From an uncultured Pelagibacteraceae bacterium (GTDB taxonomy: Bacteria; Pseudomonadota; Alphaproteobacteria; Pelagibacterales; Pelagibacteraceae), in the NCBI GenBank assembly GCA_902624515.1, contig CACNYE010000002.1, positions 1 through 55,638 of the forward strand: a stretch of 55,638 nucleotides of DNA, in the 5' to 3' direction. Positions within the stretch are counted from its first letter, which is position 1; each line of letters begins with the position of its first letter. Below are positions 17,746 through 27,654 of this stretch, in pieces. Below the pieces are notes generated by a model that did not search any database, was not told the DNA's origin, and was given only the letters and a program-made list of their open reading frames with translations. A program made the translations under genes and the position numbers.

Positions 17746-18954
17746 ATGTTTAAAAGTTTAAGTTTAAAAGTAATTATATTTGGTTTTATTTTTACATTTT
17801 TTTCCAGTTTTGGACAGAGTTTTTTTTTGGGTTTGTTTAATTCTAGTATTAGAGAAACACTTTCAATTACTCACGGACAATTTGGCTCAATATATGCCTC
17901 AGCAACATTGCTAAGTAGTTTTCTTTTAATTTGGGTTGGAAAAAAAATTGATGATATCAATATCTTTAAATTCGCTTTTTATGTAACTTTATTTTTATCT
18001 TTTTCTTGTTTTTTCTTTTCAAAGATTTCATCAATAACTTTTTTATTTATTGCTGTTTTTTTAATGAGATTTTCCGGACAAGGCTTAATGTCTCATACTG
18101 CAACAACAACTATTACTAGATACTTTACAATTTCTAGGGGTAAAGCTCTTAGTGCTGGATGGTTTGGTCTTTCAACTGCAGAATTTATTTTACCTGTATT
18201 AATTGTTTATCTACTTACAATTACTGCTTGGCAAAACATTTGGATATCAATATCTATTTTAACTTTAATATTTTTACCAATAACATCATTTTTTTTAGTA
18301 AAAAAATTAAATTTCGATACAAGAGAGCAAGTAGCTCCTAGCGATTCTGAGATAAAAGAAATTAAACAATGGAAAAGAATTGAAGTAATTAAGGATTACA
18401 GATTTTATATTATTTGCTTAAACATGTTAGCAATGCCTTGGATTGCAACAGGTGTATTTGTATATCAATCATTTATTACTGAAGCTAAAGAGTGGGGTTC
18501 TTTTGTTATTGCCCAATCATTTATGGTTTATTCAATATTGTCAGTAGTCACTTTATTAGGATCAGGATTTCTAATTGATAAATTTACTAGCAGAAAACTT
18601 TTGATCTTTATGAACATACCTTTGTTGATTTCTACAGTTGTTTTATTTTACTTTGATAATCCTTTTACTTCTTTTATTTTTCTTGGCTTAGTAGGCATTT
18701 CAAACGGTTTAGCCAATGTTTTAGGCTCATCAACATGGGCTGAAATTTATGGTGTAAAATTTATTGGATCAATTAAAGCTTTAACTACAGCTTTAATGGT
18801 TTTTTCTACTGCTTTTGGAACAGCTTTATTTGGTTTTTTGATAGATAGAGGTTTTTCTATTGAGCAAATTGCTATGGTGTCATTTTTCTATATTTCTATC
18901 TCTTTGATCTTGTTATTTTTTGTTAGAAACAAGCTAAATCCAAAATATATCTAA
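17746..18954 (+). CDS. Major facilitator superfamily transporter
   Basis: About 12 hydrophobic segments; MFS-like spacing. Confidence 0.85.
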   Translation: MFKSLSLKVIIFGFIFTFFSSFGQSFFLGLFNSSIRETLSITHGQFGSIYASATLLSSFLLIWVGKKIDDINIFKFAFYVTLFLSFSCFFFSKISSITFLFIAVFLMRFSGQGLMSHTATTTITRYFTISRGKALSAGWFGLSTAEFILPVLIVYLLTITAWQNIWISISILTLIFLPITSFFLVKKLNFDTREQVAPSDSEIKEIKQWKRIEVIKDYRFYIICLNMLAMPWIATGVFVYQSFITEAKEWGSFVIAQSFMVYSILSVVTLLGSGFLIDKFTSRKLLIFMNIPLLISTVVLFYFDNPFTSFIFLGLVGISNGLANVLGSSTWAEIYGVKFIGSIKALTTALMVFSTAFGTALFGFLIDRGFSIEQIAMVSFFYISISLILLFFVRNKLNPKYI

Positions 18955-18997
18955 AAATCTCCTTGATTTTTTTTAACTCACTGTGTAGATACTCCGC

Positions 18998-19528
18998 ATG
19001 GCTAGAGTTACTGTAGAAGATTGTATTGATAAAGTTGAAAGCCCTTACGAATTAGTTTTAGTTGCAAAAGAAAGAGCAACTCAACTTAATTCAGGTATTG
19101 AGCCAACTCTAGATAAAGACAAGGATAAAAACACCGTTATAGCTTTAAGAGAAATTGCTGAAGAAAATATTAAGGTTACAGATTTAACTGAAAGCGCTGT
19201 TTACAAATTAAGAAAACATGTTGAACAAGTAGATGATGGAGCTGAAGATGATGAAGATATAGGTGATGATTTTGAGAACTTATATAAGGGTGAAATTTCT
19301 AAAAGTGGCACACCTATACTACCTTCAAAAAGAGCAAGAAAGGCTCCTGAAAAAATTCAAGTATCAAAAGATGATTTAGCTGAACTATCTCAAACAGCTC
19401 AGCCAGAGGTTGAGACACCAACATCAGATGAAAAAAATGATGAAAACGTATCTTTAGAGGAAGTTTCTGCAAGTGAAAATCAAGAGCAAGAAGTGAATCT
19501 AGATGAAACAGATGGTTCAAACTCTTAA
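18998..19528 (+). CDS. rpoZ: DNA-directed RNA polymerase omega subunit with long acidic C-terminal tail
   Basis: MARVTVEDCIDKVESPYELVLVAKERATQLNSG...NTVIALREIAEENI. Confidence 0.92.
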   Translation: MARVTVEDCIDKVESPYELVLVAKERATQLNSGIEPTLDKDKDKNTVIALREIAEENIKVTDLTESAVYKLRKHVEQVDDGAEDDEDIGDDFENLYKGEISKSGTPILPSKRARKAPEKIQVSKDDLAELSQTAQPEVETPTSDEKNDENVSLEEVSASENQEQEVNLDETDGSNS

Positions 19529-19550
19529 TAAAATTATCTAATATCTTAAA

Positions 19551-20534
19551 ATGAAAAGAACAGTTTCTGTAGCTCCAATGATGGACTGTACAGACCGTCA
19601 TGAAAGATATTTTTTAAGGCTAATCTCTAAAAATACTCTTTTATATACTGAGATGATTGTTGATGAAGCAATCAACAGAGGTGATAAAAAAAAATTACTA
19701 GAATTTAATATCAATGAAAAACCTGTTGCTCTACAAATAGGCGGTTCTTCACCGAAGCTATTAGCTGAAGCATCTAAAATTGGCGAAGATTTTGGTTATG
19801 ATGAGATAAATTTAAATCTAGGTTGTCCAAGTAAAAAAGTCGAAAAAAATAAATTTGGTGCTTGTTTAATGAAAGAACCAAACCTAGTAGCAGACTGTGT
19901 TAGTAAAATGCAGGCTTCCACAAAACTTCCCGTAACGATTAAAACAAGAATTGGTTACGATAACGTGGAAGAATATGAAAATTTTTATAATTTTATATCT
20001 ATTTTAAAATCAACTGGAATAAAAACTTTTATAATACATGCTAGAAAAGCAATGTTGGGAAAGTTTACTCCCAAACAAAATCTAAATATTCCCCCACTAA
20101 AATATGATTATGTATATAATATTAAAAAAGATTTCCCTAAAGAAGAAATTATTATTAATGGAGGTATAACATCTGTTGAAGAAGTCAATGATCATCTTAA
20201 AAAAACAGATGGTGTTATGATCGGTAGGGCTGTGTATCACACACCATACTTGCTAGCCGATATTGAAAAAAAAATTTTTAAAAATCAAACTATTCCAAGT
20301 AGACAAGAAGTGATTGAAAATTTGATACCATATGTAAAAGAGGAATTAAAAAACGGAACAAGATTAAATCAAATTATGAGACATACTTTGGGTTTGTTTC
20401 ATGGTCAGTCAGGTGCAAGTTATTGGAAAAGATATTTAAGCGAAAATATGTGTGTACGTGATGCTGATATTCAAAAAATTGATCATATTATGGATAGGAT
20501 AAAATATAACAATGTTGAAAGAAGAGTAGGTTAA
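19551..20534 (+). CDS. dusA: tRNA-dihydrouridine synthase A
   Basis: VAPMMDCTDRHERYFLRLI, LNLGCPSKKVEKNKFGACLM, FIIHARKAMLGKFTPKQN. Confidence 0.93.
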   Translation: MKRTVSVAPMMDCTDRHERYFLRLISKNTLLYTEMIVDEAINRGDKKKLLEFNINEKPVALQIGGSSPKLLAEASKIGEDFGYDEINLNLGCPSKKVEKNKFGACLMKEPNLVADCVSKMQASTKLPVTIKTRIGYDNVEEYENFYNFISILKSTGIKTFIIHARKAMLGKFTPKQNLNIPPLKYDYVYNIKKDFPKEEIIINGGITSVEEVNDHLKKTDGVMIGRAVYHTPYLLADIEKKIFKNQTIPSRQEVIENLIPYVKEELKNGTRLNQIMRHTLGLFHGQSGASYWKRYLSENMCVRDADIQKIDHIMDRIKYNNVERRVG

Positions 20535-20583
20535 TCTGCTTAATTCAATTTTATCTAATCAATATTCTATTTATATTATCTTA

Positions 20584-21369
20584 ATGATAGTAACAGCCTT
20601 TCCAGTCGGTTTTTTCGCTGGTTTGTTTGGTATTGGCGGTGGATTAATTACTGTCCCTTTTCTTTTTTTTATATTTGAGGCATTAGGTATAGATAAAAAT
20701 TATTTGATGCATTTAGCTGTTGGAACCTCTTTTGCAATCATCATTCCAACTTCCATAGTATCTGTGTATACACATAATAAACACAAATCTGTTGACCCTA
20801 ATTTAGTCAAAACTTATGGTTTATTTGTAATTATTGGAGTTTTATTAGGAACAACTTTTGCTGCATTAGCAAAAACAAAATTATTAGTTGTTTTTTTTAC
20901 AATTGTTGTGTTTTGTCTAGGAACTTATTTATTAATAAACTCTAATCAACAAAAAATTAGTAAAAATAAATTTAAATTACATTTCAGAGTTATTTTTGGA
21001 TTACTTTCCGGTTTTATTTCAGCCCCTATGGGCATAGGTGGTGCAGTAATGAATGTACCAATCTTAAAATATTTTGGTTACCCAATAAAAAAAGCTATTG
21101 GTAGTGCTGCAACAATAGGTTTTATTATAGCTTTTTGTGGCGCAATTGGTTTTTGGTATACAGGATCAATTTTAAACGTAAAATTACCTTTAAGTTTCGG
21201 TTTTATAAATGTTCCTGCTTTTTTAATTTTTATTCCTATCACAATGTTTATGGCAAGGATCGGAGCGAATTCAGCTCACAAAATTAATAAGACTAAACTT
21301 CAGGTACTTTTTGGACTTTTTTTATATGTGGTTGGAACGATTTTTGTTTTCAGATATTCAGGATTATAA
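20584..21369 (+). CDS. Sulfite exporter TauE/SafE family membrane protein
   Basis: FFAGLFGIGGGLITVPFLF and ISAPMGIGGAVMNVPIL repeat motifs. Confidence 0.88.
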   Translation: MIVTAFPVGFFAGLFGIGGGLITVPFLFFIFEALGIDKNYLMHLAVGTSFAIIIPTSIVSVYTHNKHKSVDPNLVKTYGLFVIIGVLLGTTFAALAKTKLLVVFFTIVVFCLGTYLLINSNQQKISKNKFKLHFRVIFGLLSGFISAPMGIGGAVMNVPILKYFGYPIKKAIGSAATIGFIIAFCGAIGFWYTGSILNVKLPLSFGFINVPAFLIFIPITMFMARIGANSAHKINKTKLQVLFGLFLYVVGTIFVFRYSGL

Positions 21370-21376
21370 AAAGAAA

Positions 21377-21404
21377 GGGTGGTTTCAGTCTCCCTCTACC
21401 ACCC
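21377..21404 (+). terminator. Hairpin downstream of TauE-family gene
   Basis: GGGTGGT-14 nt-ACCACCC perfect 7-bp stem 7 nt after the stop codon; no clean U-tract. Confidence 0.5.
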
Positions 21405-21473
21405 ATAAAATTATTTTAAGTGATTCTCCAAATAAATGATAGCACGCAGTAATTGAATTTATATTATTTAAAT

Positions 21474-21785
21474 CTAAGGAAGTGGCTCTTCCTCCAATAC
21501 TTCTGAAAAGGTTATATCAATGACTTTATAACTTGAAATGATAATTGGATTTTGTATTTCATTTTTTTCGGGTAAAATTTTAGATAAATCAATAGTTTTT
21601 TTTTTAGATGAAATTTCATATGAAACTAACTCATTCATTATTTTCCCAGTACTATATGAAATAGAGGCTTGATAAATACTCCCTGTTTTTGCGCCAGTTA
21701 TAATAGGCCCTAAAAATGCGGATCCTGGAGTCGCACAACTATTAAGAAAAATTAGAAAGATGATTATAATTAGTTTTTTGTTCAT
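21474..21785 (-). CDS. Small lipoprotein-like protein
   Basis: MNKKLIIIIFLIFLNSCATPGSAFLGP: lipobox-like FLNSC. Confidence 0.6.
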   Translation of the reverse strand: MNKKLIIIIFLIFLNSCATPGSAFLGPIITGAKTGSIYQASISYSTGKIMNELVSYEISSKKKTIDLSKILPEKNEIQNPIIISSYKVIDITFSEVLEEEPLP

Positions 21786-21973
21786 TTAAATTTTTAAAAA
21801 CCTAATATATGATTCTGCGTAAATTGAATTTTTAAAATTTATAAGTTGTTAATAAAATTACACGCTTTGATTGTATTTTTTTTAATTTTCAGCTAATAAA
21901 CAGGATAAAATAATTAGCTCAATTTAAACACACGTGCCATATTTAAATAAGATTAAAATTGTAAAATTAAATC

Positions 21974-23068
21974 ATGGTGAAAAAAAATAGATTTAAAAAT
22001 AATATTAATTTTCTAAAGATAAGAAAATCACCTTTAAACTTTTTAAAAGATACCAAAGATAATATCACGAATTATTATGAAAAATTTAAAAAAGATAGAG
22101 AGAAAGAAAGAAAACTCACGGAAAAAAGAAAAGTCATTGAATTACGAAAAGAACTAACAAGACAAAAAAAAGAGGAACAAAAAGAACGTTTAGAAAAGTT
22201 AAGACTTGAGAAAAAACAAATTATAGCACAAAAAAAATTAATTATTGATAATGAAAAACAAGTAAGAAAAAACGAGGAAAAAAGACGAAACATAGAAGCT
22301 AAAAGAATAAAAATTGAACAACAAAAATTAAAAGATGAGGAGGCCAGAAAAATTAGAGAGGATGCAAGAAGATTAAGAGAAGAAGAGCTCCGTATAAAGA
22401 TGCTCGAAAGACAGAGAATAAGAGAGGAAAAAAACAAAATAAGAGAAGAGCAAATTAGGTTAAAACAAGAAAATGCTGAAAGATCTAGAGAAGAAAAGGA
22501 AAAACAAAGACAAGAACAATTAAAGTTAAAAGATATTGAGAGACAAAAAAGGCTTGATGAAGAACAAAAAATTCGAGAAGCCTCAAGAAAATTAAAATAT
22601 GAAGAAAAAAAATTACGAGAAACCGAAAATAGGTTAAGACAACTCGAGATAGATAGACAACAAGAACTTCAGAGACAATTACTGAAAGAACAAGCTATTC
22701 AAAGGGAAAAAGAGGAAGAACTTAGACTTAAGGAGGAAAAAATTAAGGCTGCTGAACAAGAAAGGCTTAGAAAAGAAAAAGAGCAAAGAGAAAAAGAAGA
22801 AGAATTAAGAAAAGAAGAGGAAAAACAAAAAAAGATGGAGGAAGAGAGGGAGTTAGCCCTTAAAGCTAAAATCGAAGAAGAAGATAGAATTAGAGAAGAA
22901 AATAAAAGAATTAAAGAGTGGGAAGATAAATTTGATCAGGAACAAAAAATAAAAGAAGAAGAATTAATCAAAAAATTTTACAACGATCAAACTTCGTCTA
23001 AATTGAGTGAAAATATAAATGATGTATCAGAAAATATAGAAAACCAAAATTCTGAAAAGGAAAAATAA
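21974..23068 (+). CDS. Highly charged (K/E/R/Q) coiled-coil or single-alpha-helix protein
   Basis: About 300 residues of near-continuous R/K/E/Q-rich sequence (EEARKIREDARRLREEELRIKMLERQRIREEKNK...). Confidence 0.6.
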   Translation: MVKKNRFKNNINFLKIRKSPLNFLKDTKDNITNYYEKFKKDREKERKLTEKRKVIELRKELTRQKKEEQKERLEKLRLEKKQIIAQKKLIIDNEKQVRKNEEKRRNIEAKRIKIEQQKLKDEEARKIREDARRLREEELRIKMLERQRIREEKNKIREEQIRLKQENAERSREEKEKQRQEQLKLKDIERQKRLDEEQKIREASRKLKYEEKKLRETENRLRQLEIDRQQELQRQLLKEQAIQREKEEELRLKEEKIKAAEQERLRKEKEQREKEEELRKEEEKQKKMEEERELALKAKIEEEDRIREENKRIKEWEDKFDQEQKIKEEELIKKFYNDQTSSKLSENINDVSENIENQNSEKEK

Positions 23069-23073
23069 AATAA

Positions 23074-24528
23074 TTAAATTTTTTGATCGTATTTACCAAC
23101 TTTATTGGTTTTTTGGAGAAGATTATCTATAAATCTAAATATCTTTAATTTTCTCTCATTAGAAGTGGGACTTTCAGTAACTATAACTAACGAAGGTTTA
23201 TTAGATGATGCTCTTATTAATCCCCAAGATCCGTCTTCAAATGAAAATCTTATTCCATTAACAGTTAAAATTTCTTTAATTTCTTGATTATCAATTTTAA
23301 ATTTTTCTTTTTTTAGAATTTCTATTTTATTTTTTAATTGATCAACAACCTTATATTTTTCTTTATCTTCACAAAATGGAGCCATTGTTGGAGATTGATA
23401 TGTTTTAGGAATTTGCTCAATTATTTCACTCATTTTTTTATTTTGACCATTCAGAATGTGACAAACTTGAATAGCAGAATTTATACCATCATCATATCCT
23501 AATCCGATTGGTTTATTAAAAAAAAAGTGACCACTTTTTTCAAATCCTGCTAAAGCTTTTTCTTCATTTACTTTCCTTTTAATGTGGGAATGTCCTGTTT
23601 TCCAGTAAGTGGTTTTGCAATTATTTTTATTTAGAACTTTATCATTAGAATAAAGTCCAGTTGATTTTACATCAACAATAAAATTAGAATTTTTATACAC
23701 TGATGATAAATTTCTTGCTATTAATAAACCTATTTTATCAGAAAAAATTTCTTTTCCCTTATTATCAATGACTCCAACTCTATCTCCATCACCATCAAAT
23801 CCAAAACCAATATCAGCTTTATTTTTTATTACACATTTAGAAATTTCATTTAGCATTTTTAGATCTTCAGGATTTGGATTATATTTTGGAAACGTCCAAT
23901 CTAAATTACAATCTAGTTCAATTACTTCACAACCTACACCTCTTAAAATATCAGGAGCGAATATCCCTGCTGTACCATTGCCACAAGCAACAACAGCTTT
24001 GATTTTTTTACTTATCTTATTTTTTTCTATTAAATTTTTTTTGTAGATTTCTTGAAAATTTTTAATTTCAATTTCTTTTCCTTGTCCACTAGTAAATTTT
24101 TTATTCAATGTAATTTCTTTCAACTCTACCATTTCTTCAGGTGCATGAGTTAAACCTTTTTTAATTCCCATTTTAACCCCAGTCCAACCATTTTCATTGT
24201 GGCTTGCAGTTATCATTGCAACTCCATCTGCATCTAAATAAAATTGTGCAAAATAAACCATTGGTGACAACGATAGCCCTATATCTTCAACAAAACATCC
24301 TGTTGAAACTAAACCTTCCTTTAATGCAATTTTTATATTCTCACTATAAGATCTAAAATCATGTCCTACTATTACTCGTGGATTAGTTTTTTTTGTATGT
24401 TTTATTATTTGTGTTCCTAGTCCTTTACCAAGATGATTGATTCCATTCCCATTGATATCTTTTTCATAGATCCATCGTGCGTCATATTCTCTAAATCCAT
24501 ATGGATCTATTTTTATTGATTGATTCAT
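23074..24528 (-). CDS. Phosphomannomutase/phosphoglucomutase
   Basis: PYGFREYDARW, MITASHNENGWTGVKMG, GFGFDGDGDRVGVID, ALAGFEKSGHFFF. Confidence 0.92.
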   Translation of the reverse strand: MNQSIKIDPYGFREYDARWIYEKDINGNGINHLGKGLGTQIIKHTKKTNPRVIVGHDFRSYSENIKIALKEGLVSTGCFVEDIGLSLSPMVYFAQFYLDADGVAMITASHNENGWTGVKMGIKKGLTHAPEEMVELKEITLNKKFTSGQGKEIEIKNFQEIYKKNLIEKNKISKKIKAVVACGNGTAGIFAPDILRGVGCEVIELDCNLDWTFPKYNPNPEDLKMLNEISKCVIKNKADIGFGFDGDGDRVGVIDNKGKEIFSDKIGLLIARNLSSVYKNSNFIVDVKSTGLYSNDKVLNKNNCKTTYWKTGHSHIKRKVNEEKALAGFEKSGHFFFNKPIGLGYDDGINSAIQVCHILNGQNKKMSEIIEQIPKTYQSPTMAPFCEDKEKYKVVDQLKNKIEILKKEKFKIDNQEIKEILTVNGIRFSFEDGSWGLIRASSNKPSLVIVTESPTSNERKLKIFRFIDNLLQKTNKVGKYDQKI

Positions 24529-24605
24529 GCTGTTAATTACTTACCTTTTTTTTATTTTTATACTTGAATTATTTTAGTAGTGTTCTATAAATGTTCTATT
24601 GATTT

Positions 24606-24652
24606 ACTGTTTATATAGTATATTGATACTAAGCGTACACAACATATAGTTG
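24606..24652 (+). promoter_or_regulatory. Tandem NrdR-box-like sites upstream of nrdA
   Basis: ACTGTTTATATAGTAT (24606-24621) and ACACAACATATAGTTG (24637-24652), in phase 31 bp apart, resembling consensus acaCwATATaTwGtgt. Confidence 0.65.
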
Positions 24653-24686
24653 TTTTCGTAATAATAACAAAATATAATATTAAATA

Positions 24687-26624
24687 ATGAATAAAATTCT
24701 ATCTCAGGCCCTAAAGAAAGCTGTCTCTGAATATAGCCCGCAAGTTAATGAAGTATCGAGAAATAACAGACCCGATCTTTTTTCACTAAATAATGAAACT
24801 GAGTTATTTCAAAATGACAAGGGTATTATAATTAAGATAGATAGATCTAGAGATGCTAATTTAACTGATTTTGGAAAAGCAACTTTAAAAGACAGATATT
24901 TAGGTCAGAACGAATCTTTTCAGGATTTGTTTGCAAGGGTGGCCAGTACTTATGCAGATGATAATTTACATGCACAAAGAATTTATAATTACATAAGTAA
25001 TCTTTGGTTTATGCCAGCAACGCCTGTTTTATCTAATGGCGGAACAAAAAGAGGTTTACCGATTTCATGTTTTTTAAATGAAGCCTCTGATAGCCTTGGA
25101 GGTATTTTAGATCTTTGGAGTGAAAATGTTTGGTTGGCCGCTAAAGGTGGAGGTATTGGAAGTTATTGGGGTAACTTAAGATCAATCGGTGAAAAAATTG
25201 GAAGAGTAGGAAAAACTTCAGGAATAATTCCATTTATTAAAGTTATGGATTCATTAACAATGGCAATAAGCCAAGGTTCTTTAAGAAGAGGTTCAGCAGC
25301 ATGTTATCTTCCAATTGATCATCCTGAAATTGAAGAGTTTATTGAAATGAGAAGACCAACTGGTGGTGATCCAAATAGAAAAGCTCTAAATTTACATCAT
25401 GGTGTTTTGATTTCTGACGCTTTTATGCGTGCAGTTGAAACAGATGAACAATGGGCCCTGAAGAGTCCAGTAGATGGAACTGTTCAACAATCTATATCAG
25501 CAAGAAATTTATGGATTAGATTATTAACAGCAAGAATTGAAACTGGTGAGCCATATATAATTTATATTGATACAGTAAATAGACAGATACCTCAGCATCA
25601 CAAGTTAGCCAATCTTACGGTTAAAACATCTAATTTATGTAGTGAAATAACTTTACCTACAGGGATTGATAAAGATGGTAAAGACAGAACTGCAGTTTGT
25701 TGTTTATCTTCTTTAAATATCGAAAAATACGAAGAATGGAAAGATGATCCTAATATGATCAATGATGTTATGAGATTTCTTGATAATGTTCTATCAGATT
25801 TTATTAGTAAGGCTCCAGAACAATTTAAGGACGCAAAATATTCAGCAGAGAGAGAAAGAAGTGTAGGCTTAGGTGTAATGGGTTTTCATTCCTTTTTACA
25901 AAAAAATAGAATTCCACTTGAGTCAGTAATGGCTAAAGCTTGGAATAAAAAAATTTTCAAGAATATTCATGAAAAAGTTAATCAAGCATCAAAAGATTTA
26001 GCTGAGGAAAGAGGTTCATGTCCGGATGCTGCCGAGTATGGATATAAAGAAAGATTTTCTAATAAAACTGCAATTGCTCCAACAGCTTCTATCTCAATTA
26101 TTTGTGGAGGGGCTTCGCCAGGAGTTGAACCTATAGCTGCTAATAGTTACACACACAAAACTTTATCAGGATCCTTTAATGTTAGAAATAGATATTTAGA
26201 GGAAATTTTAGAAAGTCATGGTAAAAATGATGATGAGACTTGGTCTACTATCACAACTAATCAAGGATCAGTATCACATCTAAATTTTTTAACAGATTTA
26301 GAGAAAGATGTTTTTAAAACAGCTTTTGAATTAAATCAGCATTGGATTATTGATTTGAGTGGAGATAGAACGCCATATATTTCTCAAGCACAGTCCGTAA
26401 ATTTATTTTTACCAGCTGATGTACATAAAAAAGAATTACATAGAATTCATTTTGATGCTTGGAAAAAAGGCTTAAAAAGCCTTTATTATTGTAGGTCAAA
26501 ATCAATTCAAAGGGCTGAAAATATTAATGATGCTAAATCAACAGATATTACAGCGAATGTATATAAATCTAAAAATCAACAATCAAACGAACAAGAGTAT
26601 GAGGAGTGTTTATCATGTCAGTAG
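24687..26624 (+). CDS. nrdA: Ribonucleoside-diphosphate reductase large subunit (no N-terminal ATP-cone apparent)
   Basis: MPATPVLSNGG, AAKGGGIGSYWGNLRSIG, NLCSEITLPT, C-terminal CLSC. Confidence 0.93.
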   Translation: MNKILSQALKKAVSEYSPQVNEVSRNNRPDLFSLNNETELFQNDKGIIIKIDRSRDANLTDFGKATLKDRYLGQNESFQDLFARVASTYADDNLHAQRIYNYISNLWFMPATPVLSNGGTKRGLPISCFLNEASDSLGGILDLWSENVWLAAKGGGIGSYWGNLRSIGEKIGRVGKTSGIIPFIKVMDSLTMAISQGSLRRGSAACYLPIDHPEIEEFIEMRRPTGGDPNRKALNLHHGVLISDAFMRAVETDEQWALKSPVDGTVQQSISARNLWIRLLTARIETGEPYIIYIDTVNRQIPQHHKLANLTVKTSNLCSEITLPTGIDKDGKDRTAVCCLSSLNIEKYEEWKDDPNMINDVMRFLDNVLSDFISKAPEQFKDAKYSAERERSVGLGVMGFHSFLQKNRIPLESVMAKAWNKKIFKNIHEKVNQASKDLAEERGSCPDAAEYGYKERFSNKTAIAPTASISIICGGASPGVEPIAANSYTHKTLSGSFNVRNRYLEEILESHGKNDDETWSTITTNQGSVSHLNFLTDLEKDVFKTAFELNQHWIIDLSGDRTPYISQAQSVNLFLPADVHKKELHRIHFDAWKKGLKSLYYCRSKSIQRAENINDAKSTDITANVYKSKNQQSNEQEYEECLSCQ

Positions 26625-27631
26625 TAGAGAAAATCAAAGTAGAGAATAAAGAAATAATTCAACCAAAAAAAATGGGGTTACTAGTTGAAAATCCTGTTTA
26701 CAAACCTTTCAGATACCCATGGTGCTATGATGCTTGGTTAACTCAACAAAGAATACATTGGTTGCCGGAAGAAGTACCTCTTGGTGATGATGTAAGAGAC
26801 TGGCAAAAAAACTTATCTCAACCTGAAAAAAATTTATTAACTCAAATTTTTAGATTTTTTACACAAGCAGATGTTGAGGTTAATAATTGTTATTTAAGAC
26901 ATTACACAACAGTATTTAAACCAACAGAAGTTTTAATGATGATGACAGCTTTTGCTGCAATGGAAACCGTACATGTTGCTGCCTATTCTCATTTGCTTGA
27001 CACAATTGGTATGCCTGAATCTGAATATTCAGCTTTCATGAAGTACAAAGAAATGAAAGATAAGTATGATTATATGCAAGGTTTTAATGTCAATTCAAAA
27101 GAAGATATTGCGAAAACTGTAGCTGTATTTAGTGCTTTTACTGAAGGACTTCAATTATTTGCAAGTTTTGCAATCTTATTAAATTTTCCAAGACACAATA
27201 AAATGAAAGGAATGGGCCAAATAGTTACCTGGTCTGTTAGAGACGAAACCCTTCATTGTAACTCAATGATAAGGATTTTTAAGGAGTTTATAAATGAAAA
27301 TCCGGAAATTTGGACACCAAAATTAAAGAAAGAACTTTATGAAGCTTGTAGAACAATAATTGAGCATGAAGATGCGTTTATTGATTTAGCTTTTGAAATG
27401 GGTCCAATGCAAGGCTTAACAGCAAAAGAAGTTAAAGATTACATAAGATTTATCGGTAATAGAAGATTAGTTCAATTAGGCTTGGAACCAATTTATGATG
27501 TTCAGAAAAATCCCCTAGGATGGTTGGACACAATGTTAAATGCTGTTGAACATATGAACTTTTTTGAAGGACGGGCTACGGAATATTCAAAAGCATCAAC
27601 CCAAGGAACTTGGGCAGAAGCTTTTAGTTAA
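26606..27631 (+). CDS. nrdB: Ribonucleoside-diphosphate reductase small subunit
   Basis: TAFAAMETVHVAAYSHL, WSVRDETLHCNSMIRIF; true start may be the ATG at 26615. Confidence 0.93.
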   Translation: MFIMSVVEKIKVENKEIIQPKKMGLLVENPVYKPFRYPWCYDAWLTQQRIHWLPEEVPLGDDVRDWQKNLSQPEKNLLTQIFRFFTQADVEVNNCYLRHYTTVFKPTEVLMMMTAFAAMETVHVAAYSHLLDTIGMPESEYSAFMKYKEMKDKYDYMQGFNVNSKEDIAKTVAVFSAFTEGLQLFASFAILLNFPRHNKMKGMGQIVTWSVRDETLHCNSMIRIFKEFINENPEIWTPKLKKELYEACRTIIEHEDAFIDLAFEMGPMQGLTAKEVKDYIRFIGNRRLVQLGLEPIYDVQKNPLGWLDTMLNAVEHMNFFEGRATEYSKASTQGTWAEAFS

Positions 27632-27654
27632 AAATTAAATCTTTTCGCCAAAAT

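Noticed and set aside
19314-19601. Antisense 95-aa ORF over rpoZ tail
   Set aside because: Mirror of the acidic low-complexity tail giving a Leu/Phe/His-rich artefact.
21377-21404. Hairpin GGGTGGT...ACCACCC considered as a novel riboregulator
   Set aside because: Position right after the TauE gene stop is most simply a terminator or 3' stabiliser, so it is listed only as a feature.
22075-22437. Antisense 120-aa Ser/Phe/Leu-rich ORF
   Set aside because: Complement of the K/E/R-rich coiled-coil gene naturally yields open S/F/L frames.
23768-24046. 92-aa plus ORF opposite phosphohexomutase
   Set aside because: Shadow of a conserved gene; Pro/Ser/Phe artefact composition.
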